64,000 bases of DNA from Phragmites australis (taxonomy: Eukaryota; Streptophyta; Magnoliopsida; Poales; Poaceae): positions 20,994,501 to 21,058,500 of the forward strand of contig NC_084923.1 of the NCBI RefSeq assembly GCF_958298935.1. Direction: 5' to 3'. A model generated the notes under the pieces. That model searched no databases, had not been told where the DNA came from, and saw only the letters and a list, made by a program, of their open reading frames with translations. The translations under genes were made by a program, and so were the position numbers. Shown here one piece after another: positions 12,301 through 23,507 of the stretch (the first letter of the stretch is position 1; each line of letters begins with the position of its first letter).

Positions 12301-12480
12301 GGCGAAGTCGACAACTGGCAGCCTCAAGGAAAGGAAACGCTCTTCGCATCCACCCTCCACGTGTCCGATCCGACCGACCGCATAGAACCACTGCAACCGG
12401 CTCCCCCAGCTAGGTTTGATTAAGCTTGACACGATGTTAAAATGAGACCAACTCGAGCTTAGGTCAAAACTCAGCAAGTC
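9344..12480. other. Upstream region of the CLE gene; no further gene assigned
   Basis: The first kilobase or so above 9343 is the presumptive promoter and 5' UTR of the minus-strand CLE gene. The part from about 11750 to 12400 is more GC-rich and holds overlapping minus-strand open frames of up to 142 codons. None matches a family I recognise and no splice model joins them convincingly. An unannotated or decayed gene there cannot be excluded. Confidence 0.35.
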
Positions 12481-15290
12481 TTACAAACTTAGCTTATTAG
12501 GCTCGAGTTAATAAATATGGTAATTTTTATTTGACCTTGTTACCCTATCAAATCTATATATCATTAATTTTCTTTTATGTATCTCCAATGTAAACAAAAA
12601 AAGTTCAAAACTCAGAATTTGACCAGGGGGCCTAATGAGAAGTGTGAAATTTGACCTTTTTGATACGTTGTTCAGATGAACAATTGGAGATTAAGGATGT
12701 GTAGATTTTATTGAGATAATTCTATTTTGCTATATATCAATCTATTTGGATATTCGATGAATCCGTAGCAAGTTCAATAAATCTAGATCATTGGATAAAA
12801 AAAAGTTATTAGGGCTCCGGTCCCGATCCCACCTCCTATTCGCTCGACCACCCCATCTGCCCGACTCCCCATGGCTCCCTAACCCTAGCTCTCGGTCGTC
12901 GCTCAGCAATCGTCACCGGTCGCCGCCGTCACTCTTGCTGCAGCAGTCCCACTCGTAGCACCACCTGGCCTCCTACCCCGCCACCCACTCATCGATCGCT
13001 AGCTGGAGCACCGCCGCCCGGTGGGTGCCAGGGGTGTACAGGGGAGCGTGGGAGAGGGCGTGAAGGGGGTGCTCGGAGGAAAGGCTAGCCGGCTAGGGAG
13101 AAAAGAGAAGAAAGAAGGAAGGAAAAAAAAGAAGAAGAAAGGGATTTTGGGAGTTTTAGTTGAATTCTTCATCAATTCATGAGCTCCCCCCCTGTGTGTA
13201 TGCGCAGTGGATGTTTTAGCATGGGAGGAAGGTGAATTGGCTTCGTAGGTGGTGGCCATTGTTTGTTTTTGGATAGTTGTATTGTTAGTTTAATTTTTCT
13301 GCGTTAAGGCGGAAACTGCAATTGATAGCTTCATTAATGCTTCAAGAATGTTGGGTAATCTTTCAATCAGTGTTTGGAGAAGGGTGATGTTAGCGTTGTG
13401 TAGTTTTTCTTTGGGATATGGGTCATAAGTGTCACTCCAGTGGACAATTCAGGTAGCCAATATCTTTAGTCGTATATTCTTTGGAAAATAGAAATGATCA
13501 CTAAGGAGAAAGAACTATCAAACAATTGGTTTAAGGAAATATTATGCTTGCATATCCCCCGTTGCATTGTGGCTCAAGTAAGAGTTTATGTACTTCTAAA
13601 TTGTTTTTTTAATGGAGAATTCCTGGTGTTTTTCTACAGTAAAATGATAGATGTTTTATTGGATTCATAGGCTGAAAGGTTTGCCTTCTAGAAGACCAGA
13701 ATAGCAGCCTAGCGAATCGGAGAGAACGAGTGACGTGTTTAGGCGTAGGATCGTATGGCCTGTATCTCTTTTGTATGATAATGACCTCATGGTTTTGCAT
13801 TGAGATCGTTGCGCTGTTTTTATTCCCAGGACTTAGCACTTCTCAGTTTACACGGTTAAGGCCATCCAATGCCTCGTCCCGATAAAAGGAAGTGAATACG
13901 GTGGTTGTATTATATTATAATTTATTATTTGATTGTTTTCATCTTTCAATTACCATACTTCCTAATAATTTTTTAAATTAAATGTAAGCATATATTACTT
14001 CTGTCTACCTTCTAAAGATTTGATAATTTTATAAATTATAAAGTAAAAATAGTGAGATATATTATTTACTTACAGATGTTCATATTCTTTGTATGTAATA
14101 CTTGAAGTATATTTATATGTTGAAAATTATTATTTTTGTTTCTGCATGAAGCATAGTATGAGCTCAACATCTTGCATAGGAAGTTTGGTCACTCGCTTAA
14201 CCGTAACTGTATCGATATAATATTGTGTGTTATCTAAGAAGAGGTACGGTGTACACTTTTTGATACCTGAGAAGTAGTAAGGGTACGGAAGAATATATCA
14301 TGTGCATATGTATATATTATCATGGAAATATTCTATCTTAAAAGATATGGTTTTTACTTATGCATGAAGCGTGTTATATATATCTATTTTATGCATATGA
14401 AGATATGTCATGTAGCGTTCGCGATCGTACCGATATAACATCATATATTACTCAAGAAGAGGTATCGTGTACACCCTTACGTTGCCTCGTGGAGGGATAA
14501 GGGTGAGGAATGGCATGTCATGTGCATATATGTGCATTTACATATGTATCTTTACTTTATATGCATCGATGTCAATCTTGTGATGCTAAGAAGTATTAAA
14601 TATCATTTTGCATGATACTACTAAGATAAAGTCTTAGCTAGCGAACGATAGCATGTGGATGTTATATCATTAAACTTAATTATACTTTTCAGATAATGTT
14701 AACCTGTTCAATTTAATATCTTTGTTAAAAATAAATATGTAATTAACTGTAGCTAAATGGCTTGATAAAGTAATTTACTTGCTGAGATTTTCGAATCTCA
14801 CATTTGCTATCTTTCTAAGTACGTCCTGAGGCGATGATGAGCATACGGGATTGGTAGCAGGACGTCTTGTACTATCACCTCTACTTATGGTTTAGTTTTA
14901 TTGTGTTGTCAGTTTGGACTCTTAGTTGTCTTTTATATATTTGCCTTGTTACGGTATAGTTGTGTAATCAAGATATGTTCCTCGTTTGTTAGGATGCTTA
15001 TTATTAGTGTGATGTTATATTTTATTCATCTTTATGTGTGATGTTTGATCAGTTAAATCACTAGTTATAGGGAAGATGTTGCCGAAGTTTTAGGATTTAA
15101 CAGTTTTATAGGTTTGCTTGGTAGCGCTTCAGACCTATGGTGGTCTCTGAGGTATTATATTCAAAGCTAAGGAGACTTTACTAGGACTAAAAAAGATATA
15201 TCATCCTTAAATCTATCTAGATGATTACATCATAATAATCGACTAAGATGATAAAATTTACTTAAACTTTCTCAAGATTTCTTCTATTAC
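12481..15290. other. Repeat-like intergenic DNA, possibly a decayed LTR element
   Basis: The stretch has a GC-rich start (about 12830-13100), a purine-rich tract (13095-13145), then AT-rich DNA with a diverged tandem duplication (14143-14560). The segment at about 14815-14895 resembles non-coding parts of grass gypsy LTRs by style only. No reverse transcriptase or other coding domain was found. Confidence 0.35.
14143..14560. repeat. Diverged tandem duplication, unit about 218 bp
   Basis: Landmarks recur in the same order at a constant offset. TGCATGAAGC occurs at 14143 and 14361. CGATATAA followed by AAGAAGAGGTA and GTGTACAC occurs at about 14212-14255 and 14432-14475. TCATGTGCATAT occurs at about 14300 and 14519. 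The copies differ at many positions, so the duplication is old. It may be part of a decayed LTR or a satellite remnant. Confidence 0.6.
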
Positions 15291-16574
15291 CTAACTTAAA
15301 AGAGCTAAATTTAAGCCTACCCAAGCTTGACTCACGCTGAGCTCGAATCCATCGCCAAACTTGTACGAGCTCCACACCACTCGATCTTTTGTCGAGCTAG
15401 AGCGGAAAGCTAGCTGGGTCGGCTGGTTGACAGCCCTATCCCCAGCCAGCCTTGATGCGCCGGCGCCAGGCGACACCAGGAGAAAGCGAGAGGAAGGAGC
15501 CGCCGGCCTTACCGAGACTCTGTGCCTCAGCCTCACTCACTCTGTCGCTGGTGATTGGCGGAGAGCTCCAATAAACGAACAGCCAAGGTACCACCATCCT
15601 TGTGTTGCATAAATTTCGGGCTCTATTCGTTGCGATTCTCGCGTGGCCCGCCGATCCGTGCCTCCCTCTGCATCTCGAGTTGGTTGTTGATTGCAAAGGG
15701 TACTGGTTCCGCCTCTTGTGATCGTCTTGTTCTCTATGCTATCCTGCTGTCTTGGCTCCTTACAATGCCTAGCGATTGGGTAGACCGGTGGAGGTTAATC
15801 TTTTTATTAGTTTGGGTTTCTCTACAGATTCTTGGGGTTTAGGGTATGATGGTAGGATAACACCGATAGTTGAGAGTAAATTTAGAAGGACTAATTTTTG
15901 TTACGTGGTAAAGTACTCAAATTGAGGTCCTTCAATCCACGATCCATGATTCCTAACACAAAATTGTGCAGTTTCGGTCTTGATTTGCTCAAATAGTTGG
16001 GCCTTATTTTTTGTTCTTGTTGGATAATGCTTTGAATAGATATGCTGCTCTCTAAATTCCGCAAAGAGTCTTAACGTTTCACACTTTGACAGTTTATTTG
16101 CCAGTTTTTGGTGATTTCTTACTGTCATTTAGTCCCTCTTCTTTTGCGCCCGAAATTCTGCTGGTGTGCGTCATGTAATGCTGAACTGTTCTCCAGTTTA
16201 TCTAATATAAAAATGACACACAAAGTTTTTGCATGTTCGCAAAACTGTTACTCTTAATCGTTTAATTGTTTCCTCAAACATAGAGAAGATGAGGAAAAAT
16301 AAAAGAAATTTTAGTAGCTCAGACGAAATGGTTAAGGTTCCCAGTGGTGATATTTTTTTTCACGCACATCAAATTTGCTTGGTAAATCTAATTCAATTGT
16401 GAAACGGACTGAATGCTTTATTGCAACTTTGATTATATCTGATTGAAAACTCCATGGATTCATTCCTTTTCTTACTTTTTGTTATTTTTTAGGGACTCTG
16501 CAGCGGATTTCCGTACATAGATACTAACTGAACACACTTACTGAATCTGAATGTCAATTCTGTTAGGGTGTGAT
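15291..16574 (+). promoter_or_regulatory. Presumptive promoter, 5' UTR and 5' UTR intron of the PMT gene
   Basis: A GC-richer island at about 15410-15590 ends in AGCCAAG followed by GTACCACC, a plausible donor. The AT-rich stretch up to TTCTGTTAG just before 16569 would then be a leader intron, leaving a few leader bases before the ATG at 16575. This is inferred from base composition and splice-site motifs only. Confidence 0.4.
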
Positions 16575-19345
16575 ATGGCTCGAAACTCTATTGAGAACAG
16601 GACCAGAAACACTCTAGTTGTAGTTGTGGTCTTTGGCCTCTGTTCCTCCTTCTATCTTTTGGGTGCTTGGCAGAGAAGTGGACCCGGAAGAGGTTACCAT
16701 CCAGTACTTGTGCTAACCGGGCAGAATAAATGTGCACTTGCACCCAATCTAAGTTTTGAGTCCCATCATAGCGCATCCGACCTTCCTAATGATACCAGTA
16801 GTTCTGAAATTAAATTTTTTGAGCCATGCAATGAGCAGTACACTGATTACACTCCTTGCGAGGAGCAAAAGCATGCAATGACCTTCCCTAGGGATAACAT
16901 GATATATCGGGAGAGGCATTGCCCGCCAGAAAAGGAGAAACTTCACTGTCTGATTCCAGCACCAAGGGGTTATGTTGCTCCTTTTCGGTGGCCAAAGAGC
17001 CGTGATTTCGTTCCTTATGCCAATGTACCTCACAAGAGCCTTACAGTCGAAAAGGCTATCCAGAACTGGGTACACTATGAGGGCAATGTGTTCAGGTTTC
17101 CTGGTGGTGGAACACAGTTTCCTCAGGGTGCAGATAAATATATAGACCAGCTTGCTTCTGTTATCCCAATTGCTGAAGGAAAAGTGAGAACTGCACTCGA
17201 CACTGGTTGCGGGGTGCGTGAAAGTCTACACTCTGGAGATGCAAACATATGTTTATCGAGCACTGCATCATTTGCTGTTATTTTTGCTGTGTTATACACT
17301 GTAATCTTTCCGTTTTTCCTTTTCTTTTATAATTTCATTTAGGTTGCCAGTTTGGGCGCTTACCTGTTGAAGAGAAATGTTTTGACTATGTCATTTGCAC
17401 CAAGGGATAATCATGAGGCACAAGTACAGTTTGCATTGGAGAGAGGGGTCCCTGCATATATTGGTGTTCTTGGATCAATAAAGCTGCCATTCCCATCTCG
17501 TATCTTTGACATGGCCCATTGCTCAAGATGTTTAATTCCTTGGAGTGGAAATGGTAAGAACACAATTGGAACCTTTCTTGGTGGTATAAATGTTTGTTAG
17601 CATGAACATATGAAGCATGGTGAAACAGTCATTGTTGGTTCCGCAGATGGTATGTACATGATGGAAGTTGACAGGGTGCTAAGGCCTGGTGGATATTGGG
17701 TACTCTCTGGCCCACCTATTGGCTGGAAGATTCACTATAAAGGGTGGCAACGGACAAAGGAAGACCTTCAGAATGAGCAAAGGAAAATAGAACAAATTGC
17801 AAGACTTCTTTGTTGGAAGAAGATATCTGAGAAGGATGGCATCGCCATTTGGAGAAAGAGATTAAATGACAAATCTTGCTCCATGAAGCAAGATAATCCA
17901 AAAGTCAGCAAATGCGAGTTGACAAATGACAGTGATGTATGGTGAGTGTCATTCCTCCGCAGCCTTCCCAATATAATATGTTTGTCTGTATGGTTATTGT
18001 TTGTTCTCCACTTTCCCAGCCTGTAGTTGCTCATAAACTTCATTTCATCCACTAAATGCAGGTATAAGAAAATGGAAGTTTGTATAACCCCCCTTCCCGA
18101 TGTTAATAGTGTATCAGATTTTGCTGGTGGGCAATTAGAGCCTTTTCCCAAGAGGCTTAATGCGGTACCTCCTCAGATAGGCCTTGGTTCTGTATCTGGG
18201 TTCTCAGTTCAGTCGTATGAAGAGGACAATAAACTTTGGCAGAAACATGTTGAGGGTTACAGAAAAACCAATAACTTGCTTGGTACTGGAAGATATCGCA
18301 ATATAATGGACATGAATGCGGGTCTTGGTAGCTTCGCTGCTGTACTGGAGTCCACAAAGCTGTGGGTCATGAATGTCGTTCCAACAATTGCAAATACTTC
18401 CACTTTAGGTGTAATCTACGAGCGTGGATTAATAGGAATGTATCACGACTGGTATGCAGTACTACTATTATGTGTTTCCCTCTTGGGTTCTCATGTGGCC
18501 ATTCCATTCCAGTTTCTCACGTGATTGTGAAATTTGTTTCTGTAGGCACATTTTACTTTTGTGATCTGGAGAACTTTTCCTTTTGCTGTTAGTAAATGTA
18601 TTTGCTTTGAGAAAAATGTTGAAAAGGGTAGATTCATCTACCATTCTATGTGAAGGCTGCGGAATATGATCAAACTTTTGCCATGCCAATATCAGCTGGG
18701 CTCTTTAGAGCTTAGATTGTAGTACTTGTTGCCCAGCTCACCATGTATATTCTTTGCATTTATGCATTCATCACTTTTTTTTTGCAAGGATGTGCTTTTA
18801 TCACTTGATGGTGTGCGAGTTACATGTATTAGTTATTTGCTTTCAAAAAGTATTCCGAGTTTTTAGGTGTGCAATAGTTCTACTCTTCTGAGTGTATGTA
18901 GTGCTAGTGGATCTGTTAAGAAATACTGTTAGTTTTTCTGTTGGTGAATTTTTATGTGCTCATTATACTATGTTTATTCTTGGTCCAGGTGTGAAGGATT
19001 TTCTACTTACCCAAGGACATATGACCTCATACATGCTAATTCCATCTTCAGCTTGTACCAAAACAAGTAAGCATGCAACATTTGCAACACTACAGTTTGA
19101 TACTAAGTTCGAAAATAAATCTTCCCAACTGATATTATGTGTTATGGAACAGATGTACATTTGAAGATATACTCCTGGAAATGGACAGAATCTTACGCCC
19201 GGAGGGCGCAGTTATTATCCGTGACAAGGTTGATATTCTTGTGAAGGTGGAGAAAATAGCCAAAGCCATGAGGTGGGACACCAAGTTGGCCGACCATGAG
19301 GGTGGCCCTTATGTGCCTGAGAAGATACTCTTTGCGGTTAAGTGA
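16575..19345 (+). CDS. Probable methyltransferase, PMT family (DUF248, PMT14/PMT2-like), six exons
   Basis: Exons: 16575-17213, 17343-17553, 17647-17941, 18062-18451, 18989-19066, 19153-19345. All phases close, giving 601 residues against about 610 usual. The protein is a predicted type II Golgi membrane methyltransferase of the QUA2/TSD2 family, linked to pectin methylation; the substrate is inferred. The short cytosolic tail [13 protein letters not shown] is followed by one membrane anchor ([19 protein letters not shown], about residues 13-31). Family blocks include [18 protein letters not shown], the SAM-binding motif ALDTGCGV at exon junction 1, [31 protein letters not shown], and [17 protein letters not shown] near the end. 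Two oddities occur. The block usually read as VASWGAYLL has Leu for Trp. The protein stops at FAVK, where relatives usually continue with a few more residues such as QYW. The start was chosen at MARNS rather than an in-frame Met eight codons upstream, because the family begins there. Confidence 0.9.
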
Positions 19346-21538
19346 TACTCGGCCGTAGCAAATAAGAGCAGCTAACAATGTCAAATAATTTTTCTCCAGT
19401 CACCCGGATAACTTGGCTCCTGGCTGTGTTTATTGAGAAAACCCTGTTGACTATAGTTTGAAAATTGACATTCCATGTTGGGTTCTAAAGAGCTAAAACA
19501 ATCACACTGGGAGAGTAAATTATGCGAGTCCTACTCGTAATTTGATTTTTCCGCTGCATAGCTTCTGATGATTGTACCAAATGATCGATGGGCCTGTTGC
19601 AAGTAACTCATCTCTGTTGAGACAGATGCAGCTGTTTATAGTTTTAGGACCTCCTCAACAATCCATCAGCAAGACATGAACTACAAGTTTGCTGAGTTTT
19701 TTGTTCAGCTAGGTGTTTAGATAGGATTAATCTGCTGTCACCCCACCTTTTGTTGTTGTATCTTAGAATTTCTTGAATTGGAGAGTGTATCTGAACCTAT
19801 AAGGTTTCGTCCTACTTGATTTGAATAACAACCATTTTGAGCCCAGGAATGTCATTGTGTGACCTTGATTAGAAACAGGATTACTATGAATTTTTCTTTT
19901 TCTTGAGGTTACAATGAATTTCTTTCAAGTTCCCTTTGTAAGGTTCCAGGAAATGCCCATGTTGAATGCAATCATGCAATATCAAAGGCATGGCTTAACG
20001 GAAGCACATTTTATTTCTTCTGTGAAGATACTCTCTTTTGGTTCAGCTGTTGTTTGCAAATTCTCCCTAAACTGCGTTTCTCTGTTCTCAAGATATCCAA
20101 GGACAAGATGTGAAAACAATCAAAGGGAATACAGGTACCTATATAATCATACACTCGTACATCCTCAGCGGTTCACACCTTTTGTTTTTTATTTGCACAA
20201 TATAGTTTGTAGTTTGCACGTGGTGTATTATGCCCTGCTTGTTGCTAGTGACATTATTTGTTGTTTCTGCAGAGTTGGCAAGCAAAAGGAGACATGGCGA
20301 TGGAAGTGACTTCTCCAGTGTATCCTAAGGCGATAGCTAGGATGAACTACCTGTAAGTCGTCTCGTTACTTATTAGAAATAAATTTCATTAAGCTATATA
20401 GAAGAGCTTAGCCTTACTATTTAGGTCTCGTGTCATACTCGTAGGGCTTATGTTGCAGCTGTTCCTTGTAGTTAACAACTATTACTAAATGATATGTTTC
20501 AATTGCAAGAGTAACTCAGTTGTGACATCAACCAGTTCGCATGAAATTGAGTCCTGTCAAGACTGAAAAGTTGCATTCCGAGTAAAATGTATTTGCAGAG
20601 AACACGTGGATTCTATGCTAGAGCTAGACCATTTAATTGAGTGAGGTTTCATGCTTTCAGCTAGCTCTGTATAACCTGCAGTCTAGTAAAACATTACCAG
20701 CAATCGCTTTTCTTTTTCTGTTCATTAGTATAAAAATATAAATATGAGTTGTTGCAAAATGCAAATGCGGTGGAGAAGAATGTCTTCAGATTGCATTTTT
20801 CTATCAAGTTCTTTGTATAACTAGACAAGCATATCTATACAGTATATAATTGAAATTTGATGGCTTGAGTTCTATCAGCATTTGACACTTTTGGAAATAT
20901 AGCCAGTATGAGTTCTACGATTGCATCAGCATGTGTTTTATACTGAGAATTTCTCCTTCATGAACAAAATGTGATTTATCTGTTCATGTTAGAAGTCTAC
21001 TGAGAAATAAAGAACTACTGGTAGTAGTTACTTATTATACCTTCAGTTTACTGAAATCGATGAGGTTCTATCAGTATCTTTATGATAAAAAATGCTTTTC
21101 GTTTACATGGATTGGTTTGGTTCCGCATTTTCGGTGTCATAACTCTCTACTTGTCACGTGCCTTCTTTGGTTCTTTTGGCTCTCGTTGCGAGTTCCATAT
21201 TTTTGCCAAAAAGGAAAGAAGAAAGAATTTGGTGTTCATTTCTTCGACCCAGATCATCTGTGCAAGAGGCAAAGGAAGATGGAATGCGAGCCTGAAGCCT
21301 GTAACAGGAGCAAGTCATCTGTCCTTTCATGGAAACAGCAGAGGAAAGCTGAGTTGTGAGCAGAGCAGTAAACTACCGAGTAGTTGACTGAGTTAGTACT
21401 GTGAACATTTCTGGCAAAGTGCAAACTGCAAAGTAATGTACTTGTGTGATTTTTCTATGTTGTACATAACCTTTTTTTCTCGTGAAGATCTCGTTGAAAT
21501 ATATTCATCCGAGTTTCGACATTGTGTCAGCATATTTA
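19346..21538. other. Intergenic region 3' of the PMT gene
   Basis: The first few hundred bases probably hold the PMT 3' UTR. Short open frames near 19914-20309 and 21060-21387 show no recognisable domain. No inverted-repeat element was identified here. Confidence 0.35.
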
Positions 21539-21997
21539 GGGCTCGTTTGGCAGGGTTCTAGATTCTTTCAGAAACGTTTTGGTTTCAGATTCTTCCTAGA
21601 AACGTTTCAAGTTGAAACGTTTCACGTTTTGGTGCGTTTGGCAGGGATTCTAGAGAATCTGAAACGTTTCTTGCAAACAAACGTCTGGATTCAGATTCTT
21701 AAAAAGGATATCAAAATTCACAGAGATAAATATGGTTAATAAAAAATAACAAAACTTTTTTTTGGGATGAAGAACCATTCAAATGTGACCTATTTTATCT
21801 GGTTTAACTTGAAAAAGATTAAACGTTGGCCTGTTTCTCCAGCGGAACTGGCCTCAGGCCGTTTCTCACGTGCAGGCTAAAATCAGTGAAACGTTTCAGC
21901 CGTTTCTCACAAGAATCGCTCGCGCATAACACCGTTTGGAACTGATTCTATCGATTCACGCAAGAAACTGAAACGTTTCAGCATGCCAAACGCGCCC
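21539..21997. mobile_element. PIF/Harbinger-like MITE with GAAACGTTTC palindromes
   Basis: The terminal inverted repeats read GGGCTCGTTTGGCAGG on the left and GGGCGCGTTTGGCATG on the reverse-complemented right end. TTA flanks both ends (21536-21538 and 21998-22000), the Harbinger target duplication. Inside are at least five copies of the perfect 10-bp palindrome GAAACGTTTC or near-copies, for example near 21598, 21614, 21660, 21890 and 21969. A related copy lies at 46515-46829. The 459-bp element has no ORF of its own. Confidence 0.85.
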
Positions 21998-23507
21998 TTA
22001 CATGAAGACGCTCGCAGACCTTGTCTATGATGTAATCACAGTTTCGTCAAATGGTACAGATTTTCTGGACCGTTGATTAACTTCAAGAGTGGCTATGATA
22101 ACAAATTGTTTCTCTTGTAACGCCAGTGGAAGTTGCGTGAGACGAGATCGGCGTGGTCCTGAATCGGAGGACTGGAGGAGCTGAGCTGTCGAGCTGACGT
22201 GGTCGGAGCCCACCACCTCGAGTCACGACCGGGCGGAACGCAGGCGGCACGAGGTGACCCTGTGGCATGCGATGTGTCCGGAACGCCAGCGTGGAAGCCC
22301 GTGGCCGCCACGGGTGCGCGCGTCTCCATCCTCCACCGTCATCGGTTTCCCGCGTGCGACGACAGCGACGAAGTGGTGCGCCATGTGTTCACTGTTCCTC
22401 CGGCCAAAAGCGTGCCGTGTTCAAGGGCGGATTCACCGTGGGGGCGGAGGGGCTCACCCTATCCCAGGGCGCATACGGGAACTCATAAGTTTCCCTTTAA
22501 TTTTTAGCATAGAAGAAAAAAAAAAGAGCAAAGAAGAGGATAGGAGAACGGGAAAGAACTAAGAGTCTATATTGGGTGGTATTGAATCTATCACCACCAT
22601 ATTTATTTAAAAATAAAAACCATCAAGACGATGTCTCTAAATTTCTCTATCATTATAGACGAAGACGTTAGTTTATTTTAATACTTAAATTATAGTACAA
22701 TAAATAAAAAGTAGACATAATTTACGCTAACCTACCGTATAACTTGATAGAAAACCAAAACAAATTGATACTGAAAACTACACAGATTTAAAATATAATA
22801 TTACTCTAAAAAAAAATAGAACATATAGATGTAACTTATAGGCCATCGACAAAACCCTTAAGGTGAAGTAAGTCGGTGAGGTTGGATAGCGTGTCGCGCA
22901 CACCTTTGTAATGGTGTCTAAGGAACACCGGGTAAGGGACCCAGTTCTAAAAAAATTAAAAAAAAAATGAACATGCAAGGCGTGGGACGGGATGCGGGCA
23001 GAGGAAGCATGCGCTGGGTGGTGGACCGCACGCAGCGGCACGCGCCAGGCCGGGGCCCCAGAGGGTGCCGCCCACGCGCCGCTCCCACACCCACCGACTC
23101 GTGGGCTCCACAAGGCTCCTGGCCCACAGGTCACCCCAGACCACCGGCGCCCAACGGAACGGCACGAGCCTTTACGTGGCCGCGCGGGCCCACCGTCCTC
23201 CCTTTCTCTCTTCTTTTTCTTTGCCCCTCTCGGCTTCTCCTGCTGCTGCGTGAGGCAGAGCAAGCAGAGAAAGAGGAGGGGAGACGCGGAGGCCGACGAC
23301 TCCGAACCCGCATGCACCTTGCGGCAGCCACAAATCCGGGCCCCTCGTCGTTGTTTCCTCAATCTCTGCGTTTTCGATCCGAGGTAGCCATCGCATCCTA
23401 CGATCTTTTTCTCTGCTTGGGTTTGGACTCGGGAGAGATGGCTGGGTGAACTGACCGGTGGGTTCTTGGTTCGTTGGCCTCTGCAGGGGAGGAAGGTTGG
23501 GGCCAGC
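21998..23507 (+). promoter_or_regulatory. Presumptive promoter and 5' UTR of the bHLH gene
   Basis: GC-rich blocks at about 22130-22480 and 22970-23380 flank an AT-rich stretch. The latter block looks like a 5' leader. A plausible leader intron runs from a GTAGCC donor near 23385 to the CTCTGCAG acceptor at about 23486, about 20 bases before the ATG at 23508. No specific iron-responsive element was confirmed by eye. Confidence 0.4.

Noticed and set aside
11748..12477. Overlapping minus-strand frames, one with LPGMEKAAQKFQ, faintly like a GRAS-type block
   Set aside because: No second conserved block, no consistent splice model and no continuous frame. The likeness is too short to support a call.
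12400..15420. A single large transposon bounded by AGCTCGAG-like words near 12440 and 15340
   Set aside because: The two ends do not form a convincing inverted or direct repeat and no target duplication was found.
16551..16574. An upstream in-frame Met for the PMT protein
   Set aside because: The family start MARNS at 16575 fits, and the upstream codons probably lie in the leader intron or directly at its acceptor.
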